The notes below the pieces were generated by a model. That model was given only the letters and a program-made list of their open reading frames with translations, searched no databases and was not told the DNA's origin. Shown piece by piece: positions 48,131 through 58,739 of a DNA stretch of 64,000 nucleotides (positions are counted from its first letter, which is position 1; each line of letters starts with the position of its first letter). The DNA is from Ptychodera flava (lineage: Eukaryota; Hemichordata; Enteropneusta; Ptychoderidae). The stretch lies in contig NW_027248277.1 in assembly GCF_041260155.1 (NCBI RefSeq), positions 2,206,501-2,270,500 of the forward strand. The letters are read 5' to 3'. The translations under genes and the position numbers were made by a program.

Positions 48131-50242
48131 TATTAAATATCTGTAGTCTAGTCGGATGCGAATTCGGTTGCGAAACCGTGTGTAATTTTAGCCAAGCCGA
48201 TTTGAAGACACATTGGCCACTGGTGGCGCTATTAGATATCGCTGATCTGCTCACTTTGATTCCAATGCTCAGTTGGAAAACAACTCTGTGACATTTATGA
48301 TATAGTGTTGTGAAATGTGCATCCGGAAATTAGCGTAATGGTGATATAGATTTCTTTGATTGTAAAAGAAAGAAGTATAAAGTTGCACAGAGTGCTCTGG
48401 GCGAAGCAAATCAACAGACTATTTTGACAATGATAATTATGTTGACACAATAGCAAGACAAGCAGATTGCAGCGATGTCATTGTGTTTGAGGCGATCTCT
48501 GACTATGGTAGTGACCAAGAATTTGTTTGAAGGGTGGATAAACATGTCATTATCGAAGAAGATACTGTTACAGAGGTTTGATCAAATTTTCAGCCGTTTG
48601 TTTCGTTCTGAAAATTTTTATGTTCATGCACACGATGAAAATTGTTGAACTAGCTTGATGGCGCAAAAATTTAGTATACCTATATTACACGTGTTTGTGC
48701 ATTGTACACTAACGTTTTATACAAAATTGTAAAATTCAAATTTGTAGCTTTTCAGGAAAGGAAAACAAAGTTGAGATTGTATGATGTCGGTGTTATTGTA
48801 TTGATTGTCTATAAAACAGTATCCATTATTTAAGAAGTGTATCTAAAGCCTTGGATCTAAAATCGTTATATCATTAAAACTATTCAAATAGTAATGCAGA
48901 TACATATTATGTGTAGGAACTCATAATCTGTGACCCCTCCTCGGTTACGGTGTATGCTGTGTTTCCTCTGAAGTGTAGTGTACACCGTAATAAAGGTCAA
49001 CAGTACCTAATCTTACACAAACTTGAATAAACAAACAAACAAACAAACTGAACATATGGATAGCAGAAATCAAGTGTACTTACGGTACATACTAAATACA
49101 AATTGAGGAACCAAGGTGTTTCCCAAGAGAGACTGAAAGATGTAAAGAGATTTTACTTCAGTAACAGACAAAGTTGGTTGGACTAGTTTCAGGTTTGATG
49201 TACATGACATAATTAAATACAAAGGAAACAACGTAATCACATTCTATATCTATTCAATACTTTATTTTTAACATGTATCTCATATCAGATACATTGAAAT
49301 CTTACATTACAAAAAAAAACACTAAATAACTAAAGAATAGAGTCACCCAGTAATTACAGGTTACACAAGGAAAATTGAACGCCATGCAAATTGGCATTAG
49401 AAGACGAGTGGGTACAGCTTTACCTTTAGACTGGGGACAGACTAAATGATGTATATAATGTCAATGAGATAAGACCAAGGCATTGTGAAATTAAAATATA
49501 ATCTTTTTCTGAAACAATATACATTTAGAAGTCTATGTAGTCAGTCAAAACAAACCTAATGTTTTGTCAAAATAATGTTCCCTGCCATTGAATGAAAATT
49601 GTTGAACACTATACATAAATACTTCTGCAAAATTTGATTATAATGGGTTGGAATAGTATGTAAGGTTCAAGAAGCCTGTAAGAAAGACCTCAACAAAAAT
49701 CATGGCTACAAAATATATAAAGGACACTAAAACAACAACATATATGGTTCTACAATATACGCACATAGTTTCTGTGAGAAATATTTTAGTATTCATCGTA
49801 TTGAAATACCTACATTCAGTGTTGAGTAATACTTTTCAAATTTAATATCCAATTACCAATTACTACCAATTGCACCGTTGGACAATTGTAGCATTACATG
49901 CTTGAAGGCATCAATAATGATAAGATTATTAGAAATTGTCAACAGTGAAATGTCACGTGACAGAATTAATATAGAATGCTCCTCGGGGATAGACATTTAA
50001 TTCAAGCTCTCATTTCTTTACAATCCTTTCCCAGTCTACCACTGGTTGCAGATCATTATAAAGATCTCGGAATAAGAAAAAATTTCACAGCTTTTCTTTC
50101 TCGAAAATGGAAAAATGTATTTTTCCCTTCAGAGTTAAAATAAAAGTGGGGCAATTCAGAATTTCGAATCAACTGTTGTCAATGACAACTGTGAACATTT
50201 TACGTCTAATTGAGTGTGAGCAGGTTACGAACAATCCTGGGT
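48130..50242. repeat. Tandem segmental duplication, unit 2: sequence 3' of zinc-finger gene B
   Basis: Matches unit 1 from 38585 and unit 3 from about 60985. Relative to both it lacks about 500 bp at roughly 49862-49885, where the sequence jumps from CCAATTACCAATTACT to GACAATTGTAGCATTACATG. Confidence 0.85.
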
Positions 50243-51473
50243 CTACCTGCTGTGTATTCTGGTGTGTTTAAATAGATTTTCCCTCAGTTTACATCGATAT
50301 CCACAGACATCACATTGCCAGGGTTTTTCATCACTGTGTACAGACTTAACATGTGAAGTTAGTGTACTTTTTAGCCTAAAGACACGTGGGCAAAGATCGC
50401 ATTTGAGTGTTGGTTCACTATGAGTTAAGGCATGCAATCGTAAATTATTAGTACTCCTCTTAAACTTGCGTCCACAAATATCACACAGATATTCAGGCTT
50501 AGTACAGTCCCTCATACAATGATTGCGATATTCAGCTCTGACATGGAAAACTTCCTTGCATACCTTGCAAGTGTATTCCCTGGAAAGTTCGCCATGACTT
50601 TCTAAATGGGTTTTCAAATATGCCTTACTACAAAATTTCTTGTCGCAATAGGAACAACTAAATTTGTGCTCTGAGTGAACAATCTTCAAATGGTTTAACA
50701 TATGTGTTCGTGTATCAAACGTTTCACCACACTCTGTACAGACAGCTGAAACTTTACTGTGTGAATGCTTTTCATGACCTCTTCTGATCCCTTGTTTTGT
50801 AAACCTGAGGTCACAATATCTACACTTGAACTTTCTTTCAATGTGGGTTTTTTATGATTATTTAACGCAATGCGATTGGAAAAGACATGCTTGCACACAT
50901 CACATTCAAATGCACCATTTGAGTGTTTAAGGAATTTGTGACCTGATCTTGATGAGCGACTCATGAATATTCGATCACAATACCTGCATGGAAACACTGG
51001 TATCTGTTCTGCATGTGAATCAACCATGTGATTTTGCCAATCCTTCAGTAGAAAGTCTATTCTGCAATACTTACATTTCTGTCTGGCACAAATGCCCAAT
51101 GACAGATGTAAACTCAATCCTTCCCCTGTTTTATAACCCTTACCACATTTCTCACAATAATAAGATTTATCACCAATCATGGCTTTTCGTATTCTCTCTT
51201 TGTGAGTTTCTAACTCTTTGTCTGTCATGGGCGGCTTTTTGGCCCGCTCATATTTCTTTCTCACATGCATAGGTTTTTCAATTCCACTCACTGAGGACAC
51301 ATTGCAACTTGTGGCCAAAGTATTCGTTTGATTAGTGTCATCACTTATGGAGTTGTCGTCATCACTCGTTTCATCATTTCCTGTGTCTCTGTTTCCATGG
51401 TAACTAGATTCTAAGTTTGACGTTGATGCATCGGGAGAGCAGCTTTCATTCTCGCCACCATTCTGAAAAGCAG
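50243..51473 (-). CDS. Zinc-finger gene B exon 3 (11 fingers, one frameshift)
   Basis: Frame one covers 51473 to about 50850 and ends inside finger 4 after NRIALNNHKK. The second frame resumes at HIERKFKCRYCDLRFTKQG and runs to the stop after RIHSR at 50243. Aligned with gene A, a single missing base restores continuity. Finger 9 has one extra residue (KRSTNN). Confidence 0.85.
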
Positions 51474-51601
51474 CTGAGAGAAAATCACAGAGAATGAATG
51501 GTTAATGCACAACTGGTCTGAAAATATGCCGTCTACTCATAGCAAAATGACAGTTTTGTATTTGTCAATTCCAGTAAAGTAGTTCATCCCAATGTATTAA
51601 T

Positions 51602-51720
51602 CTTTACGGCCCTGATACCGGTTTTGCAGACCGAGGTTGTACGGCGGAAGGGCCCGAGCGTGCAAGGGCCTGTACGCTGTACGACCGAGGTCCGCAAAAC
51701 CCGTATCTGGGATGTAAAGG
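51602..51720 (+). mobile_element. Foldback element, copy 2 (~119 bp)
   Basis: The left arm CTTTACGGCCCTGATACCGG and the right arm, read in reverse as CCTTTACATCCCAGATACGG, pair imperfectly, with GTACGGCGGAAGGGCC and GGCCTGTACGCTGTACG inside. It aligns with the reverse complement of 29082-29203. Confidence 0.78.
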
Positions 51721-52446
51721 TTTTATCATATACCTTATTGAACGGTTGTGATATGTTTCAGTATTTATCAATAAAATTTTAATAAAGTTATGGGCGTAAA
51801 TTAAAAAAAACATGAGCCATGCAATTTTGCGGATTAATATGTACGATGTTTTCATTTGTTCTGTTGTGGAACGCGTCACGAGCTTGTTCTATGCGAACGC
51901 CAATGTCATTACAGAATGAGCACAGATGAGTAGTTGATCCTGCTCGTTAAAATACACTTTCTCAGCAAAACATTGAAAGGAGACTATCAAGCACTTGTTT
52001 TAAACCAATTTTGATCGGAATAAGATTCGAATTGTCTACAATTTGCTTCAAAACTATGAGCAAAGCTCCGAGAAACGGGTTCGAATCTCGCACTGACGTG
52101 CTTTCGAATGGAATGTACGTGGATAGCAACACGCATAGCAATGACAACGTAATAGTTCGAAAATGCGTGCACACTACCTCATTTGGGCAAAGTGTGCCTG
52201 GGCGTGATACGGCAACTTATTACACACCTGTAAGAGCGCCTTTTCCATAGGTTTACATGGGTACGTGAATCTAGGTATATGATAAGACATATTATAGCAT
52301 ATGGACATAACAGATGTTGGTAGAAGATCTTTTTGGCCTTGTTTACAGACAGAACCAATGAAGAAAAAACAAAAGGATTCAAGGCATTAGTAATTTGTTT
52401 ATGCCTTGCAATATCAATGTGCAGCATCTCAAAGGCTTTCAGCTTA

Positions 52447-52950
52447 TTGATTGGCAGAATAATCTTGACATTAATAAATCTCTTGAAAATAGACAACTAT
52501 CTACACCATAACCTTAGCCTAAGACATTTTAAGTAGCAGTGAATAATTACAATCTGCCAATCAGCTATATCCAGAATTATATTGACATTAATAAATATCT
52601 ACTAAATAACCAATGGCATTATAACAATAGCTTTACCCTAAGACTTTTTAAGTAGCAGTGAATAATTACAATCTGCCAATCAGCTATATCCAAAATTATA
52701 TTGACATTAATAAATATTTACTAAATAACCAATGGCCTTATAACAATAGCTTTACACTAAGACTTTCAAAGTAGCAATGAATAATTACAATCTGCCAATC
52801 AGCTATATCAAGTATTATATTGACATTAATAAATATCTACTGAATAACCAATGGCCTTAATAATAGCTTTACACTAAGACTCTTTAAGTAGCAATGAATA
52901 ATTACAATCTACCGATAGTTATAATTACGATCTACTGATAGCTACCGGTA
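52447..52950 (+). repeat. ~119-bp tandem array, about four copies
   Basis: AAGTAGCARTGAATAATTAC begins units at 52531, 52650, 52769 and 52886 (periods 119, 119 and 117), each followed by CAATCTGCCAATCAGCTATA and TTGACATTAATAAAT. A partial copy precedes the first full unit. Confidence 0.92.
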
Positions 52951-53256
52951 TATCCTTCCAAGCTGCTGCACATTGTTCCATATAAGATGATGAGCTCAAG
53001 ATTGTTATAGTGTTGTGCAAACCTCTGCATATCTCATTGTGAGTTGATATAACATTTGTCCAATAAAAATGAACACTGCTGTTTTAAGTGGTTTGATTGA
53101 AAAAAGTATTGTAATTTCCATCATTTCACATGAGACCTGAAAAGATGCCAATTAACTCAATAAAACACTTTGCTTGGCCGCAAGCTGTGGTTTTCAGCTT
53201 TGCAATTGCGATGTGCACGAAATTCCATGATGGATGGAAATGATAAATAAACTAAC

Positions 53257-53867
53257 CTATAGGACTATTTTGTTGACAGCTCTCCTGACTTTTCAACTTT
53301 CCCAAAAACTCTGCCCATCTGGTTTTGCAGAGTTTCTTCACATGATCCAATTTCTGTATAGGTTTGGTTAGTATCTGGATCACAAGTTTTCCTGTCATTG
53401 TCTGATCCATTTATATCTCCTATGCCATCATTCCATTTAGCTACTTGTGTATCTATGTTTGATTGTTGTCGATTGACATTGATATCTTCTTCCACCATGA
53501 CACTGTCTCCTGATTGGCTATAATTGTCAGCCATATTGACATCATTCTGCAAATCAATAGTTTCCCTTGTGATATTGGTGAAGGAATTCTGCTTCAACAG
53601 TACACCTTCATTCTTTGTAAAAATGTCACGATTTCTATTGTCCCTGTTATAAGTATCCGTCGATGGTTCAACTATCGTATGTGTACCGTTACTTTTAAAA
53701 GGAGCTGTAGGACACAGTCCGACATTCACATCACATGGTTTTACTTTCAGTCCAGTTGTGACAAATTCTCTGACAAAGTCTTGACTTCCAATATACTGAG
53801 ATGACAGCCCATCTTCAGAGACAATGACAAAGACTTTGCAAGCAAACTTCTCCAGTAAATCTTTACA
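53257..53867 (-). CDS. Zinc-finger gene B exon 2
   Basis: Acceptor CTTTAG|TGT. The N-terminal domain block is nearly identical to gene A, and the acidic spacer is diverged. It is 611 nt long, whereas 610 or 613 would keep the phase. In the gene A frame the last codons would read LKSQESCQQNSPI, while the frame from the acceptor stops at TAG 53265-53267. Confidence 0.8.
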
Positions 53868-55120
53868 CTAAAGAAAAACGACAGTAGATAAGATTGGATG
53901 GTTGATTTAAAGAGAATAGTTGTGGTATAAATGTACACATCATTGTCAAATGCAAGTTTGAAGTTCTATCAAAACAATTCTCTACTCCTTGATTTCAGAA
54001 AGCTTTATATATTATCTGCATTGTCATTGGGATGACGTCTAGAAAGTTTCAAGAAATTCACATATTGACTGTGATGGTTGAACAACCAAAGATTAGACAG
54101 TCGGTAGACATTGATACTGAGATGTACAGGGCCTCAAACTTACTGCTACCCTACGTACAATGTCACGCATGGCTTAATGATTAATTCTGTTGAAATGTTT
54201 TAAAATAATGGCCATGGTCAGATTGAAGCATTCAAAGAGGAGTTTTCAAGTATCATGCCCCAAGCTGCCCTGTTTACTGCATCATTACATTTTGGGGGCT
54301 ACTGAGGGGTGTGTTGGGCAGTGCCACGTGACCACTACTGACCGGTAGCTAACTTCCGTAGTCATGGTAATGAGTTTCATTTTAATAGTCATTTGAAATT
54401 CCTATCGTTCATTCATATGATGCAGACGTATTATGCTTCTCTCAGTTTCTCAAAAGTGTTTGTACTGAGACAAGTTCAATGAAGCCTAAGTTCAACAATG
54501 TATGGGTAATGAATCTTACCTTATATCTGGAGGTGGATTTTTTCCGTATATATATTTTCAACTTTTCTCAAAATCACCCAACAATTAATTTAACCACCCA
54601 AATATTCGGCGTTATTCGAAATCAGAAATCATGATCAAATGAGTCTGTTTCAACATGGCTTTTCTAAGTCACCGCAGGGGTATGGATGGCAGTCCCTCAG
54701 ACCATGCACTCTGCCGCCCAAAATATAATGGTACAGTGCGTGGGATAGCTCTGTGTCACCAAGCTATATGTCAGTGGTTGTGGAGTTTTAGACGGAATTG
54801 CCCCTTCACAGTGCTGGAGTTGAAAAATCTGCTCGACCTAATTTGCATTGGAATGCGCATCATGGTGGCGAAACAAATAGGCACATTATACAGATATGCG
54901 ATAGCGTACTCGACCCCAGAGTCCTTTTCGTCGGGGAGCCAGGAACCATCCTTATCATGTCATGTACAACAAACTTCAATATTTAATAAAACCAAAAGGT
55001 TTGCAAATGTCCTTAATTAAAAGAACACTTAATAACACAAGGGCAGTGATCGAACTGTGCACTTTATAATAGCTGCACTGTTGTATAGCCCTGAGTACCG
55101 TGCTGTGTGTTCCGGGCGTT

Positions 55121-55154
55121 ACACGGCCCCCACCACATGTGGTGGGGGCCGTGT
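55121..55154. repeat. Perfect 34-bp palindrome
   Basis: ACACGGCCCCCACCACA is followed directly by its exact reverse complement, with no spacer. It is GC-rich in an AT-rich neighbourhood and could extrude as a cruciform. Confidence 0.95.
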
Positions 55155-55182
55155 TCGAGGTTTTGTTTGGGTAGGTTTGTCA

Positions 55183-55239
55183 GACCATGGAGCTACCCAA
55201 ATGCTACCAGATGTAGCTACCAAATGTAGCTCCATGGTC
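55183..55239. repeat. Inverted repeat with 14-bp arms
   Basis: GACCATGGAGCTAC at 55183-55196 is mirrored by GTAGCTCCATGGTC at 55226-55239. The loop itself contains two more GTAGCTAC-like copies. Confidence 0.85.
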
Positions 55240-55633
55240 AGACCAGGTTTGCCGACCATCCCGTATACCCAGGCAAAAATCGAACAGCAGCATTGCAGCC
55301 GACTTATAACCCCATTGTTTCACTTTAACGGCATTCGTTGGCACCAGATTGTCTCATCAGAAAATTTACCCACCAGATTACAATTTCAATGGAAAACAAA
55401 AGGCTATCACACCTCCAAAATCCTCTTACAGACTAGAACAAAGGCGATCCCTGGGATCGCGAGCAATGGCTTTAACAGGCTCTGATTATCAAGCAGGGCA
55501 TAAATTTGTATCGCATGGCAAATTTAGCTCACTGTACGAACGGCCGAGGTCAAGTTATATCAGTAGTAAAGATGACAACAGAGCTGTAAATTTACAGACA
55601 GTGCCGCCGAACGCTTGCATTGAATGGACTTAC

Positions 55634-55717
55634 TTCCGTAAACACTCGATTTTTCAACGTGCTTGTTAAACTTCTTGGAGGATATACAACGGCTGGTTTT
55701 GAAGAAGTCGTATCCAT
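55634..55717 (-). CDS. Zinc-finger gene B exon 1 (start codon)
   Basis: 28 codons from ATG to ACGGAA, then GTAAGT. Start, STLKNR motif, phase and donor match gene A exon 1. There is an in-frame insertion of six codons relative to A (VVYPPR region). Confidence 0.72.
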
Positions 55718-55795
55718 TGCTATATTTTCTTGACTGGCTATGATGTACAGGACTGTCAATGTTTTTCAGAATAGAAGGGTACAAGTGAAAGAACA

Positions 55796-55890
55796 GGAGG
55801 GTACAGCCTTGTGCGGAGCGAAGCGGAGCAAGGCGTGCGCGCAAGCGCACGCTGGGGGAGGCCAGGAGGGGGGTGTCCCCCCTCCTGAAG
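55796..55890. repeat. GC-rich double-hairpin island
   Basis: GCGGAGCGAAGCGGAGCAAG precedes a perfect 8-bp stem closed by a GCAA loop (GCGTGCGC-GCAA-GCGCACGC), then a perfect 11-bp stem of CAGGAGGGGGG and its complement around TGT. It lies just upstream of gene B and is absent from the matching place in unit 1. It is probably a fragment of an uncharacterised repeat. Confidence 0.8.
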
Positions 55891-56117
55891 CTGAAGCTTT
55901 TCTAATTATTCATCTTCAATTGGTGGCCTGTGGTTGCACTTTTGAGGGCAATTTACTGTCAAGTTTATTATAACTGAAGTATAAAAAGTAACATGAAATT
56001 GAATCTTGTGAAATAAATTATGGAAGACAAACAGAAGTATTACAGAGTTTATATGTTTATTGATACACCAGGTTATTATTATTATTTGCCTACAAATTGT
56101 GTTGAATTACAACCTGC

Positions 56118-56400
56118 TTAATAAAGATCATAATCTGAACCATAATCAGAATCACTGGAGTACTCATCTAAGCCCATGGCTTGTATCGGTATAGCAGTAC
56201 CAGCTGACAATACCTCAATATTGTGTGATTCTCAGGCTGATGAAACAGTAGCTTCAGCAGAAACCACATCTGCAAAAACTATTTCTTCAGATCACGGTCT
56301 CTCCACAAAAGACCGTGTTCAGATGTAGCTTTAGAAACTACACCTGCAGAAACTATTTCTTAAGAAACAACATCTGCAGAAAGTAATTCAATAATTGTAA
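56118..56400 (-). pseudogene. Decayed coding relic with acidic Tyr/Ser/Asp C-terminus
   Basis: On the minus strand the frame ends LDEYSSDSDYGSDYDLY and TAA (56118-56120). Upstream it reads SEEIVFADVVSAEATVSS and related EIVSAGVVS repeats, but is broken by TGA and TAA codons and a frameshift near 56300. I do not recognise the family. An acidic tail of this type occurs in many transposon-encoded and nuclear proteins. Confidence 0.45.
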
Positions 56401-58250
56401 TACGTTCCCATTCAAAAACAGCTAATCGTATTAGAATCTAAAAAAATCTTGTCCCCACTGTAAAACTGATGTCATAACGTCACGACAAAATTTTTCCGAT
56501 CTGCGTCTGGTTGATACTGCTGTAATTTTATTTTGTCTTTTTCAAGACCTCTCCTCAGAGTTACCGGCTATGAATTTCCAGTGTGAAAATTTACAAATGT
56601 AATGGGGTAAATACGAGACCATTACCAGAGACAATTTGAGTAGACGCTACGTCATACAAACAATTACAATACTCAAGTTTACATCCACTAATGAAATTGC
56701 GTGCCTTCGTTGTCCGTCGGCCTCTCAGCTGACAAGATTGAGAGTATGTTGATTTATTTACGTAGTAAATCCTTGCGCGTGAAAGTTAACGATCAAATAT
56801 TTTCTCCTGATGACTATCATACATGTAGTATCTATTCTGATATCCCTCACAATAGTCAGAGTTTTGTCGAAACCCACGCCTGCCAAGTGGGTAGGCTCAC
56901 TACATGCATGTTATATCCATATCCAAAACATGGTTTACCGCCGCGCCGCACGTACGTGCAAGATACCGCGAAAGTATATAGTCAAGCCTAGCTAAATTTT
57001 GTGATTGCCCTAAACATTAAAAAATGTTGGTCTTGGTAAATGATTTTGAAGGATCGGAATACCGACATTTGCTTTTGAGGAAAGATTTCGGATGTCGGAA
57101 AATATTTATCAAACTTCAATACTCGGGCCTTCGAAACAATCACAGTACACAGCATTTACTACCGCATGAATACATTTCATAGAACGGCGGCTTGGTGCAA
57201 ACAAATTCAGTGGTAGTCAAAACTCACTAAAAATTATGTCAATCCCCACAAAGTTTGTTTTGCGTTGAGTAAACGATTCTTACTCATTGTAAAGAGCGTT
57301 CACGATCTGCAAACGGGAAAACAAATCCAAAATTCCAGTCGTTAAATACACGTAATGCTATGGCATTTTGCTCAGACGCGGCGTGAAATCTACATTGCAT
57401 GCTATACCATTGATGGATTGAACCCCCGATCACTGAAATTCCTCAGGAAAATAAAATGATTTACAAATATTGACATTAGTTTTATATCCAGAGCTAGTGT
57501 GAGCCTCTCGGGGGTCTTTTTTGGACCCATAAATCCAACGAGGCTGTCGACTTTCGTAGCCATATCGATCGTGTACGTCCGAAAACCAATCAGAACACGT
57601 AAAGCTTTTTGACAGTACCGATTAAAACCAATCAGAAATCGGCTACCAACGAGCCTTAGGGGCTGCGCCTCTGTAGCACAGCGCAGCCAACGGTAGAATT
57701 TGGACAGGAAAGAATTCATAACGTGTGTAAAGATCATTATTGCAGGCCTTGAATAGGAAAAACAGGCGGCGGCAAGACCTGTGTCAGACGGCGATTTGCC
57801 GCCGGTGACCGGCTATAATTGACAGCCCTGGATGTAGGAAGGTTGTGTACAAACCTAATTTCATGAAGAAAGTCACTGAGCGGCCTTTGGGTCAAGTTGC
57901 TTGACCTCTTAAGTTCTCATCGGCTTCAGATTCAGGTTCAAAATCTCTTCAGGTTTCGGATTTAACAGGATTAGCCTTACCATTGATACGTCCATGGCAT
58001 AACTATGCATTTTGGCTGAGTTTTTAAACTTTCTGAGAGTGACATCAACAAAGATAGTCTCACAAGAGAACTTGAATAAGATTCATAAGATTTATTTAAT
58101 TATTTATTAAAATGAATAATTCAGACATAGGTATAAATAGTTTAAAATTGCAAATTTGCTAAATTAAGAATATAGAATCAAGAATAACTATGACTTATTC
58201 TAATATACAAGTGAAGGGTCTTTAATTAACAAACCATTGTGTTGTATCAA
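56400..58250. other. Spacer at the far end of unit 2; no gene supported
   Basis: Mixed-composition sequence without a convincing coding region. A 111-codon minus-strand open frame at 57402-57737 spans two GAAAACCAATCAGAA-like CCAAT boxes and is not conserved in unit 1. The segment 57890-58060 loosely matches unit 1 at 47090-47230. Confidence 0.45.
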
Positions 58251-58739
58251 AGAATTAATGAATTCAGCTACAAATGAACATCAACCTTGGCCACTGATGG
58301 GGCTATTAGAGATATTGCCGACCTACTTACAATGGTCAATGCTCTTAATAAAACACAACGTAGTACACAATATTCATGATTTAATGTAATGAAATATACA
58401 TTCAGATATAAGGAAGTTTGTGTATGTGAGGGAGCATTCGTTTTTTACGGGGAGGGGGGGGGGTCGGTGGAATTTGAGCGACAAATGAAATTCTATCTCA
58501 AAGCACCAAGCAATGAGAATAGAATCAATCAAAAAACTCCTCCGTTTTATTCACATGTCAAACATGACTTCCATAAGGACAACAGTGTATGGTGTAATTG
58601 TGACTATGACTTACTCTGCAATATTTATAATATTCAACATTTACATTTTCGTAGTGGTATTTTTGATTATGTATTCCTGAGTTGATGTTTGTTTGTTACA
58701 TTTTAATCCTATGGGTAGTGTATCTTTTTTCGTCTCAAT

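Larger units (their letters stand above)
51474..53256 (-). other. Zinc-finger gene B intron 2
   Basis: 1783-bp phase-1 intron, much larger than its 376-bp counterpart in gene A. It holds a foldback element (51602-51720) and a ~119-bp tandem array (52447-52950). Confidence 0.75.
53868..55633 (-). other. Zinc-finger gene B intron 1
   Basis: 1.8-kb intron. It contains a plus-strand stretch (54798-54986) that resembles one in gene A intron 1, a perfect palindrome at 55121 and an inverted repeat at 55183. No further exon is required. Confidence 0.6.
50243..55717 (-). pseudogene. C2H2 zinc-finger protein, paralogue B (three exons, two apparent frameshifts)
   Basis: Exons in transcript order are 55717-55634 (28 codons), 53867-53257 and 51473-50243, with the same splice phases as gene A. 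The conceptual product is about 640 residues: MDTTSSKP start, STLKNR motif, CKDLLEKFACKVFVIVSEDG and IGSQDFVREFVTTGLKVKP, an acidic Asn/Asp-rich linker, then 11 fingers with the same C2HC exceptions at 1 and 8. Two breaks are visible. A net one-base gain near 53292-53320 brings a TAG at 53265 into frame before the donor, and a one-base loss at the T run 50845-50853 interrupts finger 4. Finger ligands are otherwise intact. Either this is a young pseudogene or the assembly has homopolymer indels. If the indels are errors it is a working transcription-factor-like gene. Confidence 0.7.

Noticed and set aside
52060..52110. GGGTTCGAATCTCGC resembling a tRNA T-loop
   Set aside because: The flanking bases do not form a T-stem on either strand, and no acceptor or anticodon stem is present.
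55057..55669. Plus-strand frames of 142 and 106 codons around gene B exon 1
   Set aside because: They cross the perfect palindrome and overlap the minus-strand exon supported by paralogue conservation; the frames are not kept in unit 1.
58389..58685. 98-codon plus-strand frame before the retrotransposon
   Set aside because: It begins in the duplicated unit-edge sequence and a G-rich run; I could not match it to an endonuclease domain, so it was not included in the element.
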